From assembly GCF_043557345.1 (NCBI RefSeq), contig NZ_JBIFFV010000011.1, positions 62,001-126,000 on the forward strand: a DNA stretch of 64,000 nt, read 5' to 3'. Below are positions 9,072 to 16,236 of this stretch, piece by piece. Below the pieces are notes generated by a model. That model searched no databases. It saw nothing but the letters and a program-made list of their open reading frames with translations, and was not told the origin of the DNA. The DNA comes from Sulfitobacter sp043557345 (GTDB taxonomy: Bacteria > Pseudomonadota > Alphaproteobacteria > Rhodobacterales > Rhodobacteraceae). The first letter of the stretch is position 1. Every line of letters starts with the position of its first letter. Position numbers and translations under genes: made by a program.

Positions 9072-9953
9072 TTGAGGGCAGGGACAACTGAAGAAGACGG
9101 CCGGATCGCCCTCATTCAATCGGATATCTGGATCGGCTTTCCTCGGGCGGAACAGGTGTTGGACCGCTTGCAGGGCATGATCGAAGCGCCACGACAAACC
9201 CGTATGCCTGGGCTTCTTGTGCATGGCGCCTCCGGGATCGGAAAGACGATGATTGCCCGAAACCTGTCGCGCAAGTACGCACCAGAATACGATCCGGCGT
9301 CGGGCATCACCCGCACACCGCTTCTGCTGTTGCAAGCGCCGCCCGCACCTGATGAACGGCGGTTTTACCTGCACATCCTGGCCGCCGTCGGCGCCCCGGC
9401 GACGGCTCTTAGCGCCCGCGCTCAAAATGTGGCTTCCCTCGAAGTCCGTGTCATCGCGCTCTTACGCGACCTTGGCCTGCGGATGATCATGATCGACGAG
9501 GTCCACAATCTCTTGGCCGGGACCCACCGCGAACAGCGCCGATTTCTCAATGTCCTGCGGTATCTCAGCAATGAACTCGAGGTGTCACTGGTCTGCCTTG
9601 GGGTCAGCGAGGCCGTCGATGCTATTCGCGGTGATATCCAGCTTGCCCGACGGCTGGACGAACATCATCTGCCAAACTGGCGCGACGATGCCGAGTTCTC
9701 GGACATGATCCAGACCCTTATTGCTGCCATGCCACTGGAAAAGAAGTCCAACCTGAAGGTCAAATCTCTCAAGCAGGTCTTGGCACTGACCGGTGGGGTG
9801 ACCTCGCGCATCTTCGCTCTGGTCAAGGATCTTTCCATCGACGCCATTATCACAGGCGAGGAATGCATCACCGATGACGCAATCGCAAAATGGACGCCGG
9901 TTTGGTCGCGCCATGCGAACCCCCATCGGCGGCTCCAGAAGTCCCGGGTGTGA
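9072..9953 (+). CDS. tniB: TniB-like AAA ATPase, transposition target selector
   Basis: About 293 residues if started at TTG 9072, right after the tniA stop; an in-frame GTG at 9030 would overlap tniA. Walker A is HGASGIGKT (near residue 50), Walker B is RMIMIDEVHNLL, and the sensor-like segment VSLVCLGVSEAVDAI with LARRLDEHHLPNW follows. These are the features of TniB/TnsC ATPases, which link TniA to the target DNA. The end overlaps tniQ by four bases (GTGA). Confidence 0.9.
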   Translation: MRAGTTEEDGRIALIQSDIWIGFPRAEQVLDRLQGMIEAPRQTRMPGLLVHGASGIGKTMIARNLSRKYAPEYDPASGITRTPLLLLQAPPAPDERRFYLHILAAVGAPATALSARAQNVASLEVRVIALLRDLGLRMIMIDEVHNLLAGTHREQRRFLNVLRYLSNELEVSLVCLGVSEAVDAIRGDIQLARRLDEHHLPNWRDDAEFSDMIQTLIAAMPLEKKSNLKVKSLKQVLALTGGVTSRIFALVKDLSIDAIITGEECITDDAIAKWTPVWSRHANPHRRLQKSRV

Positions 9954-10741
9954 AGCCGCACCCGCTGCCCAAGACTGTCGCGCCGCTGCCAGACGAGTTG
10001 TTGTCAGGTTGGTTGTCTCGGCTGGCGGCGGCCAACTACTGTGATGATGCGGAACTACTGGCTCATCTCAGAATCGATACCGCGCATGGCACCGCCTTGG
10101 ACTTCAACGTCGACGCGGCTGCGGCGGCGAAGATTGCCAACGCCGCACGGGTTAACCCAGATGTTGTTCGATCTTTGACCTTTCCGGCAATGACGCCACG
10201 AGAAGCCTCGCTGACGGCTCAGATGCCATTCCAGCATTGCATGCAATGCGCCAGAGAGGGTCTTTCGCTCAGGCATTGGAGGCGGGCCTGGGCATTTGAC
10301 TGCCAAGTTTGCGGGACGAGACTTGTGCAGACCCTTGGCAAACTCCGTGAGGAACAAATATCTGGAAAACTGATATACCGAGCGCGCCGCGGGGCAGAGA
10401 TGCTTGAGTGCGCCGCGCGCTCGCGCGGCCCCAAGCAACTTCGGCGCGCAATGCGCGCAGTCACCTTTGCCATGTCACTCAAAACCTTCCGCGGGGATCC
10501 GTCGTTCGCTGTCCAGAACCCCAGATCGGAAGTTAGGCTGTTCTGCCTCGCCGCAATCGCCGCCGCTCGATCTCATCCCTTGGCTAAGGCAGCCATCGTC
10601 AGCAAAAGCATCGACGACTATGCAAGGGTTGCTCTCTTGCGCGCCTTCGAGAAGGAGCCTCGATTGCTTGCCGCGGTTGATCACATCGCGCAAAGGTGCG
10701 CGAGAAACAGGGGCCCCATGACAGCCGTATCTCACAATTAA
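9950..10741 (+). CDS. tniQ: TniQ family protein
   Basis: About 263 residues from GTG 9950, which overlaps the tniB stop; ATG 9890 is an alternative start inside tniB. The N-terminal TniQ signature PLPDELLSGWLSRLAAANY is clear. A CxxC pair (HCMQCAREGLSLRHWRRAWAFDCQVCG) forms the zinc-finger part. It is shorter than TniQ of Tn5053 (about 400 residues). The TAA stop lies inside the inner right-end repeat (10730-10745), so gene and transposon end overlap. TniQ/TnsD-like proteins guide target choice. Confidence 0.88.
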   Translation: MKPHPLPKTVAPLPDELLSGWLSRLAAANYCDDAELLAHLRIDTAHGTALDFNVDAAAAAKIANAARVNPDVVRSLTFPAMTPREASLTAQMPFQHCMQCAREGLSLRHWRRAWAFDCQVCGTRLVQTLGKLREEQISGKLIYRARRGAEMLECAARSRGPKQLRRAMRAVTFAMSLKTFRGDPSFAVQNPRSEVRLFCLAAIAAARSHPLAKAAIVSKSIDDYARVALLRAFEKEPRLLAAVDHIAQRCARNRGPMTAVSHN

Positions 10742-10786
10742 GGGCAAAAATTGTCGCCAAACGCGTCGCGTCTCAGATTAAAGGGC
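10730..10786 (-). repeat. Right array of transposase-binding repeats
   Basis: Two 16-bp repeats in the opposite orientation to the left array: 10730-10745, which read inward is identical to the outermost left repeat, and 10771-10786 (GCCCTTTAATCTGAGA). The spacing is 41 bases. Left/right asymmetry, with four sites against two, is usual in Tn7-like elements and sets the polarity of insertion. Confidence 0.8.
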
Positions 10787-10888
10787 AACGCGACATCTCC
10801 TATAGTTTTGGCAGGTTGACGGTCTCTCTGGATATTTTATATTCACTGCACCAATAGTATATTTTTGAAAGACCTACTCCGATGACTA

Positions 10889-11164
10889 TCAAGGCCTGCT
10901 AGTTTGGGTATGCTCGCCGCCACTCGAAAGCGCTTCAAGGTACTCGATCACTTTCACTGGTGTCGACGATTTTGCCTCTGCCAGCACTTCGGGATGAAGC
11001 GGCGGCTCGATAGAACCGGCAGGTACCTGCTCGTCCAGCCAGAGCACCGACAACTCAGAGGAATTCCACAGGTATACCCATCCAACCGTGCGCTCCCGAT
11101 CATTTCCAAACAATCGGGCTATGGGCTCTGCTTCTTCTTTCAACAGTCTCACCACGTTCTTCAT
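10889..11164 (-). CDS. Small hypothetical protein
   Basis: 91 residues starting at ATG 11164: MKNVVRLLKEEAEPIARLF followed by VGWVYLWNSSELSVLWLDEQVPAG. Composition is that of a normal soluble acidic protein and codon use looks real. It has no recognised domain, signal peptide or membrane segment. It is divergent from the RcgA-like gene and separated from it by about 165 bases. Its ribosome binding site is weak. Confidence 0.45.
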   Translation of the reverse strand: MKNVVRLLKEEAEPIARLFGNDRERTVGWVYLWNSSELSVLWLDEQVPAGSIEPPLHPEVLAEAKSSTPVKVIEYLEALSSGGEHTQTSRP

Positions 11165-11328
11165 TCCAGTTTGCAACGACCGAGCAGGATTTCGATCACG
11201 TCAGCCATTTTCTGGCCCAGTGGATGGCGATCGAATCACACTGCCTGTAGTTGCACTGTCGTGAGCCGCGAATTCACGATACGAAGCGAACGCCAGCGAA
11301 ATAGAACGAAACGAACAACGGTACGCCA

Positions 11329-12936
11329 TTGATAAAAAATGGAAAATACTTTGTTCCTCCGTTGGATGACGGAAGTGATTTTAAGGAGTTGTTCAGACGG
11401 TTGAGCGCGGCCGGAGCGGGTCGGCCTACTGACAAAGATGGGATACCCTTGGGACCGTGGACACCCGAGCTTCTTGCTACCGCAATCACTCAGATCGAAG
11501 CCAACCGGTCCGGGATCGAGCTGCGAACAGTGCAGCTTTGGTACCAAGACAACGAGAAAGGAATCAGCGCCGAGAACATTCGATGGCTGGCAAGGGTGTT
11601 TGGGTGTGATGATCCGAAGGCGACCAGCGAGTGGCAGACGGAACTTAGTGTGGCCCGGGCCCGATTGGTAGCCAGGAGGCGAGCGCTGCGTGCGGGGTCA
11701 GACGGCCACGATGCGCATAGTCCTCCAGATACGGTTCAGAACGCGGCAATCGATGTTAGTACCGTGGTTCCGTCACCGTTGGCGTACAAAAGTGATGTTA
11801 TTTCGCCGAGGCCGGGATTTAGCCTGGCGAGGACATCGGAGGCCGTGTTCAACCGGGGATCCCCTTTGGATTTGTCGGCATCGGTGTTCGCAGGGGCCGT
11901 GGCCCTTGGATTTTCCTCTTATTTTTTGGGCATTCACAGCATTGTTTATCCGCAGGCGAATGGTGTGATTAAGCAGGTTGGATACCTATGGGCGCCGAAC
12001 TGGACACTCCTCTTCATGGTGCTCATGCCGCTATACTTCGTATTCGTGCGCGATTTAGTGGTCTTTTGGCGAGGCGCAAGGCGGTCACAGTTAAACCTTG
12101 AAGGTGAAGGGATCGCGAATGACGACATGTGGATGCGAAAAGTCGCGGCTTTTTCGGTGACGTATTGGGCAGCTTTTCTTGTTTGTTTACCTATAGCTAC
12201 TGTTCTTCAGTGGATCGATAGGTGTTTAACCCCATTACTGACTCGCGATGCTGGCAATTACCCGATGGAATGGGCTCGGTTGGCGATTGAGCGCCCCCAC
12301 GTCATTTCGATACCGGAGGCGGTTGCGTTCACCGGGTTCGCCTATCTCTACATGGGTGTGGTATTTTATCTCTTCTTTGCGGGGCTCATTTTGCTCTTCA
12401 CAATTGTATACGATTTTCGGGAACTTGGACGAGATCCTGAACCTGGGGTAGATGGAGAATATCACTGGCAGTCCAATCAACTCAATCTCAAAATCATGCG
12501 CGGGATTTTCCGGTGCTGTATTCTGGGACTCTTGATTGCCTTATGCATGAAGCTCCAAAGCACTTTTATGCTTTCAAGTGAATCGACCATGGCGGGTTGG
12601 TTGACTCGCGATTTCCTGTCAGTCTTGGGAAATCATGAGAAGGCAAGCGACTGGTTCGAATACAGCATGCCGACGAACTATAGCAGCCTGCTGATCGTAT
12701 TGGCGACCTGCACTGTGTTTTTATATGGGCTTGTTCGGGTCCACGCCGCGCTGCGTCAGCAAGGAGACATTGGACATGGTCGGAATCAAAGAGAATTGGG
12801 AATCATGTTGGCGCTCGTCGCCCTGCTGATCATCGTCTACGTCCTGATCGGTGCAATCGCTGGTTTCTCGATCTTGCTGTGCATCGGGCTGCTGTCTGCA
12901 ATCTACGGCCTGATTTATCCAAGCATCGATACATGA
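11329..12936 (+). CDS. RcgA-like putative membrane transporter with N-terminal HTH-like region
   Basis: 535 residues from a TTG start, since no ATG is available nearby. Residues 20-115 (WTPELLATAITQIEANRSGIEL, TVQLWYQDNEKGISAENIRWLARVFG) look like a DNA-binding or regulatory helical domain. From about 185 onward there are seven or eight membrane helices, ending with a long hydrophobic hairpin (MLALVALLIIVYVLIGAI). From memory, this architecture matches proteins that automated annotation names the RcgA family of putative transporters, usually beside an RcgR/YspA hydrolase, and that gene follows here after 28 bases. The transported molecule is unknown. An acyl-homoserine lactone or its product would fit the partner gene but is inference. 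Confidence 0.65.
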   Translation: MIKNGKYFVPPLDDGSDFKELFRRLSAAGAGRPTDKDGIPLGPWTPELLATAITQIEANRSGIELRTVQLWYQDNEKGISAENIRWLARVFGCDDPKATSEWQTELSVARARLVARRRALRAGSDGHDAHSPPDTVQNAAIDVSTVVPSPLAYKSDVISPRPGFSLARTSEAVFNRGSPLDLSASVFAGAVALGFSSYFLGIHSIVYPQANGVIKQVGYLWAPNWTLLFMVLMPLYFVFVRDLVVFWRGARRSQLNLEGEGIANDDMWMRKVAAFSVTYWAAFLVCLPIATVLQWIDRCLTPLLTRDAGNYPMEWARLAIERPHVISIPEAVAFTGFAYLYMGVVFYLFFAGLILLFTIVYDFRELGRDPEPGVDGEYHWQSNQLNLKIMRGIFRCCILGLLIALCMKLQSTFMLSSESTMAGWLTRDFLSVLGNHEKASDWFEYSMPTNYSSLLIVLATCTVFLYGLVRVHAALRQQGDIGHGRNQRELGIMLALVALLIIVYVLIGAIAGFSILLCIGLLSAIYGLIYPSIDT

Positions 12937-12964
12937 CGGGCGACTGACCAAGGAGACAAACAAA

Positions 12965-13972
12965 GTGTATCATAGCTGGCTCGATCGTTGGGATGAGCGA
13001 CGCGCAGAGCGGGGGGACGAAGTAAAGAGGCGGACAGATTTCGCTCTGGACACTGAACTTGCCTTCCCGGGCTCCGGACATCCGGCAGGTATCGAGGCCT
13101 TCTGTCAACTTGCAGACCAGGCTGTTGAGGACCCAACCTATTTCGAAGAACCGGGTAACAACGACTTGGTCGTCGAACGCAAAGGAGATTGGGCCAAATT
13201 TCCTTCAGGAATTTCTACTGACGTCGCAGAGAACAATCTCGTCTGGGCGAAAGTAACAGAAAGCAGATCATTCGATAAAGCTTTGGTTGTGTTTCACCAT
13301 TGGAATGCAAGCGCGCGGTATCAACAGATGGCGAACTTTTTCTCCCGGCGTGGGATCACGGTAGTCGAGATGGCACTGCCGTATCACTTCGAACGTAGCC
13401 GTCCCTGCGCCGATTATGCCGACTACATGCTAAGCCCGAATCTCGGACGGACGACTCAATCCGTGAGACAGGCGGTATGGGATGGTCGAAAGCTTATACG
13501 GTGGCTAAAGGAGCAAGGTTATAAAGAGATTTCTGTACTCGGAATGAGTCTGGGTTCCTGGGTTGCCGGGTTGATTGCTGCTCATGACAAAACTGTTTCA
13601 AAAGCTGCGCTATCCCTCACGGCCGGAAGTCTTGCTGACATGGTGTGGAGCGGGCGCGCAACGCGAACGATTTGCGAGAGCCTTCAACCCGTGATCGAAT
13701 TGGGCGACCTCAGAAGGGCTTGGGGACCACTAAACTTGGTGAACCATGCGCATCATCTGGCGCGGGACAATCTCGAACTGCAGGTGGTATTGGCCAAGCG
13801 AGACAAGGTGGTGCTGCCAGAGCTTTCTGAAAGGCTGATTCAAGGGCTGAAGGACGCCGGAGCCGAGCCTAGCATATTGGAACTGAATTGCGGCCACTAT
13901 TCGCTGTCCATGCCGCCCTACATTGTGTCGGCCGGCCGAAGCGTGGCTCGCTTGTTGAAACCCGGCCCCTAA
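12965..13972 (+). CDS. Alpha/beta hydrolase, RcgR/YspA-like putative quorum lactone hydrolase
   Basis: 335 residues from GTG 12965, preceded by AAGGAG. The alpha/beta hydrolase fold is seen in VVFHHWNASARY (oxyanion region), the nucleophile elbow GMSLGSWVAG (GxSxG, Ser near residue 196), and the C-terminal His in ELNCGHYSL with an upstream acid in VVLAKRDKVVLPE. There is no signal peptide, so it is cytoplasmic. I recall the RcgR/YspA name for this family from automated annotation, where it is described as a putative quorum lactone hydrolase; activity is not proven here. With the RcgA-like gene it may tune signalling next to the secretion operon. Confidence 0.7.
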   Translation: MYHSWLDRWDERRAERGDEVKRRTDFALDTELAFPGSGHPAGIEAFCQLADQAVEDPTYFEEPGNNDLVVERKGDWAKFPSGISTDVAENNLVWAKVTESRSFDKALVVFHHWNASARYQQMANFFSRRGITVVEMALPYHFERSRPCADYADYMLSPNLGRTTQSVRQAVWDGRKLIRWLKEQGYKEISVLGMSLGSWVAGLIAAHDKTVSKAALSLTAGSLADMVWSGRATRTICESLQPVIELGDLRRAWGPLNLVNHAHHLARDNLELQVVLAKRDKVVLPELSERLIQGLKDAGAEPSILELNCGHYSLSMPPYIVSAGRSVARLLKPGP

Positions 13973-14077
13973 GCCGCTGACGACGGGCCTCGAACGGGTT
14001 CTCGGCTGAATTTCGCTCGTAGTCCAGTTATCGAATTCGGAACCCGCGCGACTCGGACCAAAAGGTTCGCCCCGAAG

Positions 14078-14338
14078 TTATTGGTGAAGCGAGCCCAAGA
14101 AGCGTCCATATTCCTCGCTGACTTCGCGCGCTTCGTCAAAGGCGCGAGCACGCTCCTCGTCGAGGCAGCGAAAATAATTCTGTATGTCGCGGAAGTAGAG
14201 CTCGAAATCATGACGGAGGATGTCCATAAATTCCGTGGCAACCTTCGGATCTCTTGGAACAAATGGCCGAGGCGGGGGTATGCATGAACCGGCAAGCGCC
14301 GGACAACCGACGAGCGACAGCAGAACGAATGTGCGCAT
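14078..14338 (-). CDS. Small exported protein beside the T4SS operon
   Basis: 86 residues from ATG 14338: a signal peptide MRTFVLLSLVGCPALAGSC, then PPPRPFVPRDP, then a charged helical region with paired Cys (NYFRCLDEERARAF). The Cys after LAGS could be a lipid attachment site, although the lipobox is weak, or a disulfide partner. It is divergent from the secretion operon across the GTATAC-repeat region and may share its control. A role in the secretion apparatus is inference from position. Confidence 0.6.
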   Translation of the reverse strand: MRTFVLLSLVGCPALAGSCIPPPRPFVPRDPKVATEFMDILRHDFELYFRDIQNYFRCLDEERARAFDEAREVSEEYGRFLGSLHQ

Positions 14339-14426
14339 CAAAGGTAGGATGCGCAACCGAAGGTAGCAAAAGACGCTTAAATCCTTGAACGAGTGCATGT
14401 TACGTGCCTAAAGGTATCGGATTAAC

Positions 14427-14476
14427 GTATACCGCGAAAATTATAATATACTATTGCGGTTATAAGTATACTATCG
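14427..14476. promoter_or_regulatory. Phased GTATAC-like repeats in the divergent T4SS promoter
   Basis: Three palindromic RTATAC sites at 14427-14432 (GTATAC), 14446-14451 (ATATAC) and 14466-14471 (GTATAC). The last two extend to TATACTAT(T/C)G. The 19-20 base spacing puts all sites on one face of the helix. The region is AT-rich within otherwise GC-rich DNA and sits between a divergent small gene and the VirB operon. It probably binds a repressor or activator cooperatively. Confidence 0.55.
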
Positions 14477-14540
14477 TAACCCTAGGCATCAAGTAGCAGT
14501 GCCCGGGTGTTGCGTCTTTGGAGAAAGCGTGAGCCGGGCC

Positions 14541-14909
14541 ATGAACTGGGACATAGAAGCACCAAATGTGGTTACGGAAGCTAGGTTCCGCGAGCTCATG
14601 GAAAGCGGCTATAGCGCAGAAATCCTGTGCCAGGAGTCCGCACATAAGAAAGGCCCCAGCTATTACGGGGTCTGGATCATGCGCGTTGTCTCTGATGATG
14701 GGGGGGAAAAGCTCCTCGTCACCGCCCGCACGCGGACGAGCTACAACGATATCAAGATCCGCGAGTTCAAGACGATCTCCGGCGTGGTGTCTTTCTTCAT
14801 TGGCCTTGGCTTTGCGCATGTCGACCTGCCCCTTGAGGCGGGTACAAGCCGTACGCATAAACTCGCCCCGCCAGACAAAGCCCCATCAGACAAGGGCGCT
14901 GGCAACTAA
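14541..14909 (+). CDS. Hypothetical first protein of the T4SS operon
   Basis: 122 residues from ATG 14541 (MNWDIEAPNVVTEARFRELM); in-frame GTG codons at 14529 and 14499 are alternatives. It is a small soluble alpha/beta protein with WIMRVVSDDGGEKLLVTARTR and IREFKTISGVVSFFIGLGF. No signal peptide and no family that I recognise. It overlaps the transglycosylase gene that follows, so it is the operon's leading gene. The position suggests a regulatory or assembly role. Confidence 0.6.
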   Translation: MNWDIEAPNVVTEARFRELMESGYSAEILCQESAHKKGPSYYGVWIMRVVSDDGGEKLLVTARTRTSYNDIKIREFKTISGVVSFFIGLGFAHVDLPLEAGTSRTHKLAPPDKAPSDKGAGN

Positions 14910-15573
14910 GTTCGTCTGTCTCTGGCTGGTCGCCGCGCCAGCCTCCGCGCAAATCGTTCTGGTCATGGAGAGCGACGGCTCTCTGACCCCATCCCAGTCT
15001 CAGAGCGGTTTTGCCCGGAACTACAATGACGGCGTTGGTCAGGGATCGGCGTCCGATGGTTTGGCCATTATTGGTGAGACGGAAGCAGCGACCAAACCTG
15101 ACGCGCTGCAGCTTGCGGCACTCGCCCAGCCAGCACCCCTGCCCCGCGCAGACGTTCTCTTAGACATCGAGGCAACGGCCCTGCGCTATGCCAATCATCC
15201 TGGTTTGCGCCACGCAGAGCTCTCCGTGAGGGATTGGCTGGCTCTCTACCGGGCCAACATCGAGGTTGAGAGCGCCTACCGGCAGGACGCGATCTCAACC
15301 GCGGGCGCCATTGGTCTGGGTCAACTGATGCCAGCAACCGCGCGTGATCTCGACGTCAATCCGGAGGACCCGATGCAGAACCTCGACGGTTCCGCCCGCT
15401 ACCTCGCGATGATGCTCGAGACGTTCGGCGATCCGCGCCTGGCGCTGGCCGCTTACAACGCCGGACCGGATGCGGTCCGCCAATATGGCGGCATTCCCCC
15501 CTACCGAGAAACCCAGAACCACGTGGCCCGCGTCATGGCTGTCGTGGCCCGATTGGAAGGATCAAATTCATGA
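14818..15573 (+). CDS. virB1: VirB1-like lytic transglycosylase
   Basis: Up to 251 residues. The start is uncertain: ATG 14818 lies inside the previous gene, and TTG 14833 also gives the signal peptide RALATKFVCLWLVAAPASA. The SLT (goose lysozyme-like) domain fills the C-terminal half: catalytic Glu in ANIEVESAYR, AISTAGAIGLGQLMPATA, and AAYNAGPDAVRQYGGIPPYRET. VirB1 proteins open the peptidoglycan in the periplasm so the secretion channel can be built. The gene ends with a four-base overlap onto virB2. Confidence 0.85.
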   Translation: MSTCPLRRVQAVRINSPRQTKPHQTRALATKFVCLWLVAAPASAQIVLVMESDGSLTPSQSQSGFARNYNDGVGQGSASDGLAIIGETEAATKPDALQLAALAQPAPLPRADVLLDIEATALRYANHPGLRHAELSVRDWLALYRANIEVESAYRQDAISTAGAIGLGQLMPATARDLDVNPEDPMQNLDGSARYLAMMLETFGDPRLALAAYNAGPDAVRQYGGIPPYRETQNHVARVMAVVARLEGSNS

Positions 15574-15965
15574 TGTCCCAACCTTTTTGGAAATCATTCC
15601 TCAAGTCACTTATCGGCAATGTCACGAGAGCGCGCAGCGCGGCAATGCATTGGCGATACCGGATTTTCCAAACAAGTTGGATTTCAAACCTCTTTGTCGC
15701 CTCACTGGCGCTCTTCCTGCTTATTGCCGAGCCCGCCCTCGCGCAAAGCATCGATCTCTCCCCGATCCAAAGCTTGTTGCAGGGCATTGTCGATGCTCTA
15801 ACTGGCCCGCTCGGCGTCGTGATCGCCACACTCGCGGTCCTTGGCGTTTTCTTGAGCTGGTTCTTCAATATCATCGATCTGCGTCAGGCGCTCTGGGTCC
15901 TCGTCGGGATCGCTGGTGTTGCGGCCGCCCCCACCATCGTCGCCGCGGTTTTCGCCGGTGGCTGA
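15570..15965 (+). CDS. virB2: VirB2-like pilin
   Basis: 131 residues with a long N-terminal leader ending in LLIAEPALAQ, then a short mature part with two hydrophobic helices (ALTGPLGVVIATLAVLGVFLSWFF and ALWVLVGIAGVAAAPTIVAAVF). This is the TrbC/VirB2 pilin plan, with a mature protein of about 70 residues. It would form the conjugative pilus. Its position between VirB1 and VirB3 agrees. Confidence 0.88.
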   Translation: MMSQPFWKSFLKSLIGNVTRARSAAMHWRYRIFQTSWISNLFVASLALFLLIAEPALAQSIDLSPIQSLLQGIVDALTGPLGVVIATLAVLGVFLSWFFNIIDLRQALWVLVGIAGVAAAPTIVAAVFAGG

Positions 15966-16236
15966 GCGCTCGCCTCTCTTTCTGGGCCTCGTGCGCCCGC
16001 CGAAGCTTCTGGGCCTGCCCATCATGTACGCGATGGTCTGGCTTTTCGGCTCGGTGCTCTTGTTCGTCTGGGTCCAGCACATTGCGGTGCTGGGCGTGGC
16101 CGCCCTGCTCTACCCTGTGCTTTGGAAGGCCGCGGACTGGGATCCGCGTTTCATCGACGTCATGATGACGGCGCTGCAGGAGACGCCACCGACGCGGAAC
16201 CGGTCTATCCACGGCGGGGACAGCTATGCGCCATAG
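15958..16236 (+). CDS. virB3: VirB3-like inner-membrane protein
   Basis: 92 residues from GTG 15958, overlapping the virB2 stop. VAERSPLFLGLVRPPKLLGLP is the conserved VirB3 N-terminus, followed by one hydrophobic hairpin (MYAMVWLFGSVLLFVWVQH, VLGVAALLYPVLW). The end overlaps virB4 by 11 bases. VirB3 works with VirB4 at the inner-membrane base of the channel. Confidence 0.87.
   Translation: MAERSPLFLGLVRPPKLLGLPIMYAMVWLFGSVLLFVWVQHIAVLGVAALLYPVLWKAADWDPRFIDVMMTALQETPPTRNRSIHGGDSYAP

Larger units (their letters stand above)
7290..10795 (+). mobile_element. Tni-type (TniA-TniB-TniQ) transposon, 3.5 kb, no resolvase or cargo
   Basis: The left end TGTCGCGTAGCCCTTAA begins at 7290 and the right end finishes at 10795 as the inverted sequence, TGTCGCGTTGCCCTTTAA read inward. 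Terminal TGTCG/TGTCA ends and several internal transposase-binding repeats are typical of the Tn7/Tn5053/Mu-like group. tniA, tniB and tniQ fill the space; there is no tniR or serine recombinase and no passenger gene. Flanks are CCAGA on the left and TCTCC on the right, so the expected 5-bp duplication is missing. The right flank is not IS66 sequence, which points to a later deletion or rearrangement. Confidence 0.85.

Noticed and set aside
7290..10795. CRISPR-associated transposon (CAST)
   Set aside because: TniA/TniB/TniQ are related to CAST components, but there is no cas gene, no CRISPR array and no guide-like repeat near it.
10796..10810. Base match ATCTCC between the right Tni flank and the IS66 junction at 3564-3569
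   Set aside because: It could be the missing far side of IS66 copy 1, but the reverse reading gives a stop in the tnpA frame and six bases match by chance easily.
10904..11332. 142-residue plus-strand open frame
   Set aside because: Its composition is irregular and it lies opposite the more protein-like 91-residue frame on the minus strand.
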